A DNA stretch of 52,228 nucleotides, taken from the NCBI GenBank assembly GCA_002238645.1, contig MPMT01000030.1, forward strand, positions 1 to 52,228, written 5' to 3'. Shown here piece after piece: positions 19,970 to 27,911 of this stretch. This DNA is from Alphaproteobacteria bacterium bin52. Its GTDB lineage: Bacteria > Pseudomonadota > Alphaproteobacteria > Thalassobaculales > Thalassobaculaceae. The number at the start of each line of letters is the position of its first letter. Within the stretch, counting starts at the first letter, position 1. Made by a program: the position numbers and the translations under genes. The notes under the pieces were generated by a model, which did not search any database, was not told the DNA's origin, and saw only the letters and a program-made list of their open reading frames with translations.

Positions 19970-22006
19970 TCATGAGGATCCGCGGGCCACGGCAAGTGCG
20001 TCGAGAACCGCGCCCGCGCTGAGCAGTTCAGGCAGGGCCACCCCGTCCGGCGCACCCGGTCCGTAGACGGCGTTGAACGGGATCCCGTAGCGCCCGAACC
20101 CCGCAAGGTATCGTGCGATCGCATCATCGGGCCGGGTCCAGTCCGCCCGCATGGGAACCACGTCCGGCGTGGCGAACTGCCCGGAGACCGGATCGGTTGC
20201 GAGAACCACCGCGTCGTTGACCTTGCAGGTCAGACACCAGTCGGCCGTGACGTCGACGAACACCACCCGGCCGTCCGCGACCAGCCCGGTGATCCTGGCG
20301 GGGTCGAACTCTTCCCAGCTTCCGTCCGCCACCCGCGCATCCGGCCCGGGGGAGGCGCCGGGCGGAGCCGCCCCGGCAGCCAGGAGCGCGACACAGGCAA
20401 AGACCGCCGTTGCCGCCCCGAGACCGCGCCGCCACCACCTCGCCCTTGCGGGCACGGCCGCGGCCCTCGCGCCAACGGCGAGCACGGTGGCATGCCGCCA
20501 GGGCCCGTCGACCTGTTCCGCGGCGATGGCCACGAGCCAGACCGCGGTCAGGCCGAGGGCCAGGGCAAGCACCGCGCGGACCACCGCCATCCAGCGACCC
20601 GGACGGGGCAGGAGGGCAACCATGGCAGGGAAGGCGGCAATACCGAGCCACGGCGCCGCAAGCCCGATGCCCATTGCCGTGAAGATCGCGAGGATCTCGA
20701 GGGTGCCGGCAGACAGTGCGAACCCAAGCGCGGTTCCGACGAAGGGGGCGGAACACGGTGTTGCCAGCAGGGTCGCAAATGCGCCGGAAAGGAAGTTGCC
20801 CCAGTGCCCGCTGCCGCCCACACCCGCGAGCCGCCCGAGGACGCCCGGGAGCCGGATCTCCAGCAGCCCGACCATTGAGCCTGCGAAGCAGACAAGCACC
20901 ACGGACAATGCGATCAGGAACAGCGGTTGCTGGAACTGGATGCCCCAGCCGATCGCGACCCCGGCGTGACGCAGCGCGATGGCACCGGCGGCCAGCACCA
21001 GGAAGGAGGCAATGACGCCGGCGGCGGTCGCAAGGAAGCCGACTCTGACCGCATGCCTGGTGTCGTGGCCGGCGCGAAGTACCTGCATGAGCTTGAGCGA
21101 CAGCACCGGAAGGACACAGGGCATCAGGTTCAGGATCAGTCCGCCGATGAGCGCGAGCCCGATCATGACGAGAAGCGGTGTAGCGGCAGCTGGCGGATCG
21201 GTGACGGTGGCGGTGGTCTCGACAAACCGCCCCCCGTCAACGGCCGTGATCACCACCGGAAGCGCGCGCAGGCTGCCGCCGGCAGGAACCGCGGCCTCGA
21301 ACCGGACGCTGGCGGCGTGCCCGTCGCCCGCGACCTCCACCCGCGGGGCCCGGAATCCGTAGCCCGCCCGGTCCGATTCAACGAAGAGCACCGGATCCTG
21401 CAGCGGAACGTCGGAGCGGAGGCTGATACGTACCGCGCCGTCATGCCGCGTGACCCCCTCGACCGACAGGCCGGTCCCGTCTCCCGCTGTCGGAACCCGG
21501 GCACGGTAGCGGTCGATCAGCTGGGTGTAGGGTGTCGGGCCGGCGGAACCGGCCGGGACCGCGAGGTGAAGCGGTGCCGTCAGGGGAATGCAGATCTCGC
21601 TGCACACCAGCGCATCGAGGGTGGCCGCGATTTCGAGCGGTGCTCCGGGTTCGCGCAGGACCGCCGAGAGGGGCAGGACCACCTCGTCGCCGTATCCGAT
21701 GCTCTCGAGCCCGTTCCAGTCGAAGCGCTCCGGAACCGGCCAGGACCATTCCAGGCGCTCGAGGTTCCGCGAGTCCGAAGTGTCGAGCCCGGGCGGGTAG
21801 CCGGCGTCACCCGGGGTGCGCCAGTAGATCTTCCAGCCCTCCTCGAGGCGAAACTGCAAGCCGAGAGGGATCGCGCGTTCCGATCCGGTGGCGGCGACGG
21901 CACTGACAAGCCGGACGTCGGCAATATCGGTCCGCACCCAGGAGCCCGCGACGGCGCAGGCGTGCCAGACGCACAGCAGCAGGAGGGCAAGGACCGCGCG
22001 AACCAT
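19970..22006 (-). CDS. DsbD/ScsB-like membrane thiol-disulfide reductase
   Basis: A 678-residue membrane protein that moves electrons from cytoplasmic thioredoxin to the periplasm. It has a signal peptide (1-21), then a periplasmic N-terminal domain with the cysteine pair CSEIC. Eight or so membrane helices follow, with the redox cysteines in NLMPCVLPVLSLK and ATPCSAPFVGTALGF. The C-terminal thioredoxin-like domain has DWCLTCK. This arrangement is that of DsbD, and the N-terminal domain is closer to ScsB/DsbD-like proteins. It could serve cytochrome maturation, copper tolerance or peroxide reduction. The region before the ATG is AT-rich. Confidence 0.9.
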   Translation of the reverse strand: MVRAVLALLLLCVWHACAVAGSWVRTDIADVRLVSAVAATGSERAIPLGLQFRLEEGWKIYWRTPGDAGYPPGLDTSDSRNLERLEWSWPVPERFDWNGLESIGYGDEVVLPLSAVLREPGAPLEIAATLDALVCSEICIPLTAPLHLAVPAGSAGPTPYTQLIDRYRARVPTAGDGTGLSVEGVTRHDGAVRISLRSDVPLQDPVLFVESDRAGYGFRAPRVEVAGDGHAASVRFEAAVPAGGSLRALPVVITAVDGGRFVETTATVTDPPAAATPLLVMIGLALIGGLILNLMPCVLPVLSLKLMQVLRAGHDTRHAVRVGFLATAAGVIASFLVLAAGAIALRHAGVAIGWGIQFQQPLFLIALSVVLVCFAGSMVGLLEIRLPGVLGRLAGVGGSGHWGNFLSGAFATLLATPCSAPFVGTALGFALSAGTLEILAIFTAMGIGLAAPWLGIAAFPAMVALLPRPGRWMAVVRAVLALALGLTAVWLVAIAAEQVDGPWRHATVLAVGARAAAVPARARWWRRGLGAATAVFACVALLAAGAAPPGASPGPDARVADGSWEEFDPARITGLVADGRVVFVDVTADWCLTCKVNDAVVLATDPVSGQFATPDVVPMRADWTRPDDAIARYLAGFGRYGIPFNAVYGPGAPDGVALPELLSAGAVLDALAVARGSS

Positions 22007-22077
22007 GGTACCGGTTTCCCCGCTCAGGGTGGCAGGCTCCCCGGTTGTGGAATCGACCGGGACCGATAATATGGGAA

Positions 22078-22083
22078 ATTATA
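22078..22083 (-). promoter_or_regulatory. Possible -10 box facing the DsbD/ScsB-like gene
   Basis: On the minus strand the bases read TATAAT, a perfect -10 hexamer, in a local AT-rich island about 70 bp before the DsbD/ScsB-like start. No good -35 is seen at 16-18 bases. The hexamer straddles the left boundary of the inverted repeat of the TnpB locus. Confidence 0.35.
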
Positions 22084-22141
22084 TCGAATAGTTCCAACAT
22101 CCCTTCGCCAGCATCCGATGGTTTCGCGTCTCCCGGACCGG
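22082..22141 (+). repeat. Left inverted repeat of the TnpB element
   Basis: Inverted copy of 23387-23447. Read on the minus strand it resembles the final codons of TnpB plus the right end, with one base lost and several substitutions. A further local inverted repeat (GCATCCG 22111-22117, CGGATGC 22139-22145) could fold this end into a hairpin. Confidence 0.75.
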
Positions 22142-22235
22142 ATGCTCACTGCGGGAGTGGGCTGACAGCACCGACGTCATGCTCGCGTTCCTGATTACTT
22201 CATGTGCCGTATCTGTATTGTTCAGAAACGCCTCC

Positions 22236-23429
22236 ATGCCCGCTCCCGTCACCTACCGCCAGGTCACATACCGGCTTCTGCCACGCAAGACGTCGGCATG
22301 GCGGTGGCTGGACCGGGTGCTCGAGGAACAGCGCCAGCTCTATAACGCCGCACTGCAGGAACGGGTCGACTGCTGGCACAAGGAGGGAAAGAGCCTCACC
22401 TGGCGCGACCAGTTCAAGTCGCTCACCAGGTGCCAGCGGGAAGTCCCCGGCATGGAGGATGTCGCGGTCGCGATCCAGCGCGGGACGCTGAAACGTCTCG
22501 ACGATGCGATGCAGGACTTCTTCAGGCGCACGAAGGCGGGGCTCGGCGGTTTCCCCCGTTTCAAGGGGTGCCGGCACTGGAACAGCATCTCGATCATTTC
22601 CGGCGTCAGGATCCGGGGCAACTCCCTGCAGATCCCGCGCTACGGGCAGATGACGGTCCGCCGGCGCGGCGGGTCTCCCGACGGGGTGCCGAGGTCGGCG
22701 ATACTGAAGCGCGAAGGCGGGAAATGGTACGCCGTGGTCGCGGTCGCGATCCCGGCGCCGGTGCATGACGACAACGGCCACGCGATCGGCATCGACATGA
22801 ACGCGGGCCAGATCGCGACCAGTGACGGCATGGTCATTCCGGCCCTTGGCACCGGCAGGTTGAAGGCACGCGCGAAGCGTTACCGCAGGTAGCTTGCGCG
22901 CCAGCGGCGCGGCTCGCGCCGGCGCGAAAGAACCCGCGCCCGGCTGGAGAAGACCACGCGGCGGATCGCGATGATACGCCGCGACTGGCATCACCGGACC
23001 AGCCGCGCGCTTGCGAACGCGGCCGGCACCATCGTCATCGAGGACCTGCAGCCGGTCCGCATGACGCGGAGCGCGAAGGGAACGGCCGCAAAGCCCGGGC
23101 GGAACGTCAGCGCCAAGGCGGGGCTGAACCGGGAGATCCTGGCTACCGGCTGGGGGAGCCTGCGCCGAATGCTGGAATACAAGGCGCACCGGGTGATCGC
23201 CGTCGATCCCCGGCACACCAGCCAGACCTGTGCAGCGTGCGGGCACGTCGACGCCCGATCACGCAGGACACGGGACCGGTTTCACTGCGTGGCCTGCGGC
23301 CACGCCGATCACGCCGACCTGAATGTACCGGCGAACACCCTGGCCCCGGGGACCGGGGCTGCTGCGCGTGGAGGCGGCGGGGGTGCCCGGCCCGGGAGAC
23401 GCGAAAACGATCGGATGCTGGCGGCGTGA
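22236..23429 (+). pseudogene. tnpB: TnpB (IS605 OrfB) RNA-guided nuclease, interrupted by one amber codon
   Basis: A 397-codon TnpB frame with one in-frame TAG at 22890-22892 (codon 219), where family sequence would read Gln (CAG); otherwise the frame is complete. All catalytic residues remain: D187 in IGIDMNAGQ, E269 in IVIEDLQP and D361 in ADLNVP. The zinc-finger pairs are C332/C335 and C351/C354. The N-terminal part (VTYRLLPRK, RLYNAAL-like QLYNAAL, FPRFKG) is typical. TnpB proteins cut DNA guided by an RNA encoded at the element's right end, which here overlaps the gene's 3' end. The ATG at 22236 is the family-like start. Unless the amber is suppressed, two fragments of 218 and about 178 residues are made, so I call it a pseudogene. 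Confidence 0.85.
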
Positions 23430-23447
23430 TGCGGGCACTATTCGATA
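23387..23447 (+). repeat. Right inverted repeat of the TnpB element
   Basis: Inverted copy of 22082-22141. It covers the last 14 codons of tnpB (coding PGRRENDRMLAA and neighbours), the stop, and 18 bases beyond. In active TnpB elements this position encodes the 3' end of the guide RNA scaffold. Confidence 0.75.
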
Positions 23448-23448
23448 A

Positions 23449-23688
23449 GAGTTCCTTTCGTTCCTGCTCTTCCCCGTGCCGCTGGTGGCCTGTTCCCTGC
23501 ACGCACTGCTCAAGGTTCCGCCAACCGCCTGGATTGTCCGCTGCCGGGGAAACCTGGGCCTGGCTTCTGCGGGCAACCACATCGTGTACCTGGCGCTGAT
23601 CATGACCCTGCTCGATGTGAGCGGGAGGCTGCCCCTGACCGAACTCGAGATATGGGCGGGTCCTTCGCGGTGCTCTAGCTGGCGATAA
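23449..23688 (+). pseudogene. Fragment of a membrane protein next to the TnpB right end
   Basis: An open frame of 79 codons plus a stop, opening with EFLSFLLFPVPLVACSLHALLK, begins right after the repeat boundary. It includes a second hydrophobic stretch (HIVYLALIMTLLDVSG). It has no proper start of its own and ends abruptly. I do not recognise the family. It looks like the interrupted remainder of an integral membrane protein, but could be a chance frame. The stretch 23689-23896 up to the next gene shows nothing further. Confidence 0.3.
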
Positions 23689-23896
23689 CGACGATCCTCA
23701 CCTTCCAATACCGAACGCCGTCCTTCGTCTCATTGATCGTGCAGGGGCTGTCGAACCTGTGCCCACCACCCTCAAACCCGGAAGGCCTTGTACCGGGATG
23801 CCCCGGCTCTTCGACGGCCGTGTCGACAGGCGGTCCCGTGGCGCGCCCCGCCGGTCCTGCGGTAGGCTCGTGCGGGCAATCCGCGCGGGGCCGTCC

Positions 23897-24937
23897 ATGA
23901 CCGGGTTCAACGTCTTCCTGTCGTGCCACCACTTTTCCGATCCCCGGAGCCACGCGCAGCTCTATGCCGACCTGGTCGAGCAGGCGCGCCACGCCGAGGC
24001 GCTGGGCTATGACGGTCTCTCTGTGCCCGAGCACCACTTCGTCAACCTCCTGATGAACCCGGACCCGCTGCTGTTCGCACTCCATGTCGCGAACGCCACC
24101 GAGCGCCTGCCGGTTACCACGGCGGTGGTGGTACTGCCGTTTCACGACATGCGCCGCTTCGCCGGCCAGGCGATGCTGGCCGACATCCTGTCTGGGGGAC
24201 GCATCGAATTCGGCGTCGGGCGCGGCGCCTTTGCCTACGAGATGGAGCGCATGGGGATCGACCCTTCCGACACGCGCGCGAAGTTCGACGAATCTCTCGC
24301 CGTGCTGGAGGCGCTGTTCGACGGCGAAGACGTGTCCTGGCGGGGCGACTGGTACGACTTCGGCCCCCTCACGGCGATGCCGCGTTCGCCGCGGCGCCCG
24401 AAGCTCTGGATCGCTGCGCTCGGACCCGAAGCGATCTACCATACCGCACGCCGGGGCTACGACGTGCAGACCACGCCGCTCAGGGGCGGCCACGCGCTGG
24501 CGGTCAAACAGATGGAGGCGTTCCATCGGGGCGCCGACGAGGCGCTGGCGCAGACCGATCGGCGGCCCCGGATCTCGATGCTGCGCTCGGCCTATGTCGG
24601 GACCGACGAAGCCGACGTGCGGGAGAAGGCGAGGGTGGCCCACGAATACGGCCTGCGCTTCGCCAACGGGTTCGAAACGCCGGGCACGGTGACGAGGGGC
24701 GAACTGGAAATTGTCGGGACCGACTTCGGCTTCGAAGACGCCATGCGACAGATCATAGTTGGCACGACGAACGAGATCGTCGACAGGATCGGCGCTTATG
24801 CCGAACTCGGCATGGACGAGATCGCGCTCGACATGCACCTCGGCATCCCCCGCCACGCCGACGTGATGGCCTCTATGGAGCGTTTTGCTGCCGACGTAAT
24901 GCCCCTGTTCCGCGACAGCCGGACAAGTGTCACGTAG
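23897..24937 (+). CDS. LLM class flavin-dependent oxidoreductase (bacterial luciferase-like)
   Basis: A 346-residue luciferase-like monooxygenase (TIM barrel using reduced FMN or F420). Family marks: SVPEHHFVN near residue 40, LPFHDMRRFAGQAMLADILSGGRIEFGVGRG, then WRGDWYDF and a C-terminal region GMDEIALDMHLG. The substrate is not known; relatives oxidise sulfonates, alkanes or xenobiotics. I use the ATG at 23897, since upstream in-frame sequence is Arg/Pro-rich without homology. It stands alone between the TnpB element and transposase scars, so it may be part of acquired DNA. Confidence 0.88.
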   Translation: MTGFNVFLSCHHFSDPRSHAQLYADLVEQARHAEALGYDGLSVPEHHFVNLLMNPDPLLFALHVANATERLPVTTAVVVLPFHDMRRFAGQAMLADILSGGRIEFGVGRGAFAYEMERMGIDPSDTRAKFDESLAVLEALFDGEDVSWRGDWYDFGPLTAMPRSPRRPKLWIAALGPEAIYHTARRGYDVQTTPLRGGHALAVKQMEAFHRGADEALAQTDRRPRISMLRSAYVGTDEADVREKARVAHEYGLRFANGFETPGTVTRGELEIVGTDFGFEDAMRQIIVGTTNEIVDRIGAYAELGMDEIALDMHLGIPRHADVMASMERFAADVMPLFRDSRTSVT

Positions 24938-25159
24938 AACGCGCCCGTGGTTGGGCTGGCGTTGCCGATGACCTTGCCGTCGGCACCGATGATCTCAGCC
25001 ACGCGTACCCAGACAGGCGGCCATGAATGGCGTTCTGCTGCCGGTCGTCGCCTGCATGCCTGAACACGGCGATGGACGCGTGACCATCCGTCGCTGCTTC
25101 GCGCTCGTCGCCGGCACGCGCGATGGAGCGAGGACGATCGGCGGCCATATCGACGCCAT
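24938..25159. other. Stretch between the LLM gene and the transposase scar
   Basis: No intact gene. On the minus strand a short segment near 24950-25015 reads WVRVAEIIGADGKVIGNASP, which looks like a real protein fragment, perhaps from a phage structural protein, but I cannot assign it. The rest shows nothing. Confidence 0.3.
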
Positions 25160-25414
25160 CTATGGCGCTCCGAGGGCTTCCACGGCGAGGCGAAAACGTG
25201 GCACGGGCTCGGGCGCGCGGTCCGGCGCGGCCTCGACAACATGAAGATCCAGGCCTACCTCACGGCCGCTGCGATCAACCTCAAGCGGCTCGCCGCCGCT
25301 GTTCTTCCCGTCCTGTGGGCCACTTTGGTGTCTCGATCCGTCCCGACGGCCCCGCTCCGCACCAATCCTGTCCACACGCTCCGCACCGAACTCCGGACGA
25401 CCGCCGCCGCCTAA
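25160..25414 (+). pseudogene. 3' remnant of an IS1182-family transposase
   Basis: About 84 codons ending in TAA match the C-terminal end of IS1182-type DDE transposases: RSEGFHGEAKTWHGLGRAV, then RRGLDNMKIQAYLTAAAINL and KRLAAA. There is no start or catalytic core upstream in this frame, and the last 35 codons look off-family. It is a dead fragment left by a larger element. Confidence 0.75.
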
Positions 25415-25452
25415 TGCTGCGCATGCGCCGAGCCGGTATCGGGTTCTTCAAC

Positions 25453-25611
25453 AACCCCCTGGTAGGCAAGCTGCTCGGCCACCGGCGGCACCGCACGACC
25501 GCCGGCTACGCCCACCTTGACGATGCGCACTTGGTCGAGGCGGCGGAGAGGGTGGGGAGAATCATCGTTGAGATGATGACTTGTGGCATACGTTCAAGAC
25601 CTCTGCTGTAG
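25453..25611 (+). pseudogene. 3' remnant of a tyrosine recombinase (phage-type integrase)
   Basis: Fifty-odd codons carry the C-terminal box of tyrosine recombinases: NPLVGKLLGHRRHRTTAGYA, containing the conserved His (LLGH) and the nucleophilic Tyr (GYAHL), then HLVEAAERVGRIIVEMM. Nothing upstream supplies the Arg box. It directly follows the transposase fragment in another frame, so the two scars are fused back to back. Confidence 0.7.
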
Positions 25612-25675
25612 AGTCGCGAAACTGTAGTTTGTCCGGTATGGCCATGTGACCATGTCGCACGACGGGGGATCGGGG

Positions 25676-25999
25676 TCAGTGCGCGTTTCCCATCAAGCAC
25701 GCCTGTATCGCCAGATAGGCAGCCTGCGTGACCCTGTATTCGCCGGTTTTCCGGGCGTCGCCTTCTAACGGCGTGATCATCAAGTAACCGAACTGCGATA
25801 ATGGGCCGCGGACTACTGCACTCCCCCGGCGAATGTCGGACTTCAGCACCAGATAGGAATTCAGGCCCAGCTCTTCGCTGAACCCCTCGGGGCTCAACGG
25901 CTCGAACGAAATCCAGTCCTTGCCGCAGATCACCTCACCGGCGCTTGCCGTGCCGCCTACAACGGCCAACGCGGAGGCGACCAATATCAATTTTCGCAT
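25676..25999 (-). CDS. Small secreted protein of unknown function
   Basis: A 107-residue protein with a clean signal peptide (MRKLILVASALAVVGGTASA). The mature domain is about 87 residues with two cysteines (in VICGKDW and AIQACLMG), which may form a disulfide. I do not recognise the family. The ATG at 25999 is used because the frame upstream has no signal character. It starts seven bases after the stop of another small secreted protein on the same strand, so the two are surely co-transcribed and probably related in role. Base composition is lower in GC than the flanking core genes. Confidence 0.75.
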   Translation of the reverse strand: MRKLILVASALAVVGGTASAGEVICGKDWISFEPLSPEGFSEELGLNSYLVLKSDIRRGSAVVRGPLSQFGYLMITPLEGDARKTGEYRVTQAAYLAIQACLMGNAH

Positions 26000-26006
26000 A
26001 CCGCCC

Positions 26007-26384
26007 TTACTCGCAGGTGCCATAGTACTGACTGGGAGCGAGATCGCCAGCAATCATGGTGTGGCGGCTGTGCACCGCTTTCCCCCGTTTGTTCATTGTT
26101 GTCGTCTGAACGGCACCTGTTACGAGTACTTCCAGAAAGGTTATGCCGTTGTTTCCGGGAATCACTTTGACGGGGTAAACGTTACGCCCAACTGCGAAGG
26201 CGTGGCCGGTTCCATCCACCATGAATTCGATGCGTAAGGGACTCTTGTTGGAAAGCCGGGTCGTCTCGGGCGAGACATGCTCGTCGAACACGCAAACGAA
26301 CCTTTGAACGGGCTTGGTGCTTTCAGCCCCCGCCGCCCCGCCCATCACCAGCAGCACACACGTCGCTAGAATTACTCCCCGCAC
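26007..26384 (-). CDS. Small secreted protein of unknown function
   Basis: A 125-residue protein with a signal peptide (MRGVILATCVLLVMGGAAGA, GTG start) and a mature domain predicted to be mostly beta strands. It has cysteines in RFVCVFDEH and at the extreme C-terminus (YYGTCE), a likely disulfide tying the ends together. A GGGGAGGATGCT ribosome site fixes the GTG at 26384 as the start. No family is recognised. It is followed directly by the secreted protein gene at 25676-25999 and preceded by a cytoplasmic unknown gene. Confidence 0.75.
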   Translation of the reverse strand: MRGVILATCVLLVMGGAAGAESTKPVQRFVCVFDEHVSPETTRLSNKSPLRIEFMVDGTGHAFAVGRNVYPVKVIPGNNGITFLEVLVTGAVQTTTMNKRGKAVHSRHTMIAGDLAPSQYYGTCE

Positions 26385-26440
26385 AGCATCCTCCCCTCTA
26401 ACTTGCCACGAAACGAAAATGCGGAGACGGATGCGCTTGG

Positions 26441-26821
26441 TCACCAGGTCGTCCCTTCGGCGATCATCCTCAGCTTCACATAGAGCGACCATATATCCTG
26501 AGCAATCTTCTGCCCGGTGGATCGGCGAATTCTTCTCATCGTGGCCTCGATGCGGCCTTGCCTCTCATTCCATGAACCAGCCGGATATAAGGGATGGCTC
26601 CTATCAAGATCGCTCGCGTCATACTTAGTAGCGGCCTCCATTACCTTGCGGAATTGGTCTTGCAGCCCAGTCGGAAAATCTTGGGCCCGCAAGGGAACGA
26701 GCTCGTGTATCGCTGTCGTTAGCCTGCTTCGCACATCGCCCCTCCCAACGCAAAGGGCCTTAACCGCGCCTGTGACGCGTTCAAGAACGTCATTCGCCTT
26801 CGCCTCATCGGCTTTCCGCAT
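26441..26821 (-). CDS. Hypothetical helical protein
   Basis: A 126-residue, probably cytoplasmic protein with long charged helices (DVLERVTGAVKALCVGRGDV, RIEATMRRIRRSTGQKIAQD). There is no signal peptide and no motif I recognise. The ATG at 26821 follows a strong GGGAGGGG ribosome site; ATG 26875 would add 18 residues. GC content here is visibly low, roughly in the mid-50s percent by eye, against the high 60s of the core genes, suggesting foreign origin. It lies between the two secreted-protein genes and higBA, all on the minus strand. Confidence 0.65.
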   Translation of the reverse strand: MRKADEAKANDVLERVTGAVKALCVGRGDVRSRLTTAIHELVPLRAQDFPTGLQDQFRKVMEAATKYDASDLDRSHPLYPAGSWNERQGRIEATMRRIRRSTGQKIAQDIWSLYVKLRMIAEGTTW

Positions 26822-26913
26822 GTCCCCTCCCTGAAGGTCAAGCGTCCGATAATCTTCCGGAGTGAAAGAGATCATGCCGAATGGTCGTCTCGCTGCGTTG
26901 ACGCAGCATTGGA

Positions 26914-27228
26914 TCATACGTGCAGCGCGCCCGCCCGCCGTTCGGCGGCGATCCTCTCGCGACGCGCCTGCGCAAGCTCGTAGCTCGCCTGCATCCGCAT
27001 CCAGTGCTCGGCGGTGCCCCAGCCGATGTCCTCCAAAGACAGCGCCATGTTCGCGGACACTCCCGCCTTGCCGTTCAGCAGCCGCGACAGCGTTCCGCGC
27101 TCGCAGCCGAGCCGCGCCGCCGTCTCAGTCACGTTCCAGCCCACATCGTCCATGCTCTCGCGGATCAGTTCGCCCAGGCGCGGCGGGTTCTGCATCGGGC
27201 CGACGCGATCGTTCGCAATGTCGTTCAT
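26914..27228 (-). CDS. higA: HigA-type antitoxin, XRE-family DNA-binding protein
   Basis: A 104-residue antitoxin with a helix-turn-helix: GELIRESMDDVGWNVTETAA, then RLGCERGTLSRLLNGKAGVS and MALSLEDIGWGTAEHWMRMQ, the exact pattern of HigA proteins. It neutralises HigB and represses the operon. The ATG at 27228 has a GGAGGGAG ribosome site; the GTG at 27237 lies inside that site and is less likely. It follows higB by 18 bp; the toxin-first order is the higBA hallmark. Confidence 0.92.
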   Translation of the reverse strand: MNDIANDRVGPMQNPPRLGELIRESMDDVGWNVTETAARLGCERGTLSRLLNGKAGVSANMALSLEDIGWGTAEHWMRMQASYELAQARRERIAAERRAGALHV

Positions 27229-27246
27229 GGTCAGCACTCCCTCCGG

Positions 27247-27519
27247 TCAGTGGTAGTCGATCAGGTCCACGTCCACGGCTTCGCCGCCCGTGAAGCGAAA
27301 CACTACGCGCCAGTTGCCCGAGACGCGGACGCTCCACTGGCCCGCGCGGTCGCCTTTGAGGGGATGCAGCCGGAAGCCGGGCGCGTCGGCGCTGCCCGGA
27401 TGCGTCGCCTCTTGCAGACGGAACAGGATACGCCGAAGCCGTGGCGCGAGACCGGCGGGAAGCCGCGCCGCGTCGTCGCGTTCGTGCAGCGCCCGCAGCC
27501 CCTTGTGCCTGATCCTCAT
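27247..27519 (-). CDS. higB: HigB-type toxin, RelE/ParE superfamily
   Basis: A 90-residue toxin of the HigB family: RHKGLRALHERDD, GFRLHPLKGDRAGQWSVRVSG and NWRVVFRFTGGEAVDVDLID. Such toxins cleave mRNA on the ribosome and are held inactive by HigA. The start is the ATG at 27519. Immediately upstream is an imperfect 19 bp palindrome, a likely binding site for the HigA or HigBA complex. The pair borders a group of acquired small genes. Confidence 0.92.
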   Translation of the reverse strand: MRIRHKGLRALHERDDAARLPAGLAPRLRRILFRLQEATHPGSADAPGFRLHPLKGDRAGQWSVRVSGNWRVVFRFTGGEAVDVDLIDYH

Positions 27520-27526
27520 GACTCAC

Positions 27527-27545
27527 TGTAGCGCGTCGCGTTACA
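27527..27545. promoter_or_regulatory. Probable higBA operator
   Basis: TGTAGCGCG and CGCGTTACA face each other around a single T: nine-base arms with one mismatch. It lies seven bases before the higB ATG, so binding would block transcription or early elongation. HigA proteins are known to repress from such TGTA-type palindromes; assignment here is by position and symmetry. Confidence 0.6.
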
Positions 27546-27911
27546 CGCCGCAATCGGCCACCGTGGCGTCACGACCGGCGGCGACGCTGCGGAGCCGTAA
27601 CGTGTACACGGCTCGATCCTGCGCTGCGGGAAGATGTGCGGCTGTCGCTGCTCAGTAGCTGGAACGCGCGAGCCCCACTGACGCCGACAGTGCGGGCCGA
27701 GTAAGTGATGCTGCCGGTGCGCCCGCCCGCCCGCATAGATCTGTTACCTCCTGGTTCCCATTAGTGCCGCCCGGAAGCCGCGCGGCGGTTCGGGGACTGT
27801 CTCTGCAAGTGCGCGGCGGGCGCTGCCGCTCAAGCGCCGCTCGGGCTAAATGCCGGTTGCAAAACGGCTTTCATCGCCCGACAGCTTGAGCGGTCAGGAA
27901 GCGGGATCACG

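Larger units (their letters stand above)
22082..23447 (+). mobile_element. TnpB-carrying element bounded by inverted repeats of about 60 bp
   Basis: The segment holds one TnpB gene and no TnpA. Its left end (22082-22141) and right end (23387-23447) are inverted copies. The first 38 bases match at 32 positions, including TATCGAATAG at the tip and a 14-base block CGCCAGCATCCGAT (22106-22119 against 23410-23423). After one extra base on the right, about 20 more positions match almost completely. The right copy includes the last codons of TnpB. IS200/IS605-type elements normally lack terminal inverted repeats, so either this is an unusual element or the left copy is the inverted 3' remnant of another TnpB element. 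No target duplication is evident. Confidence 0.7.
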
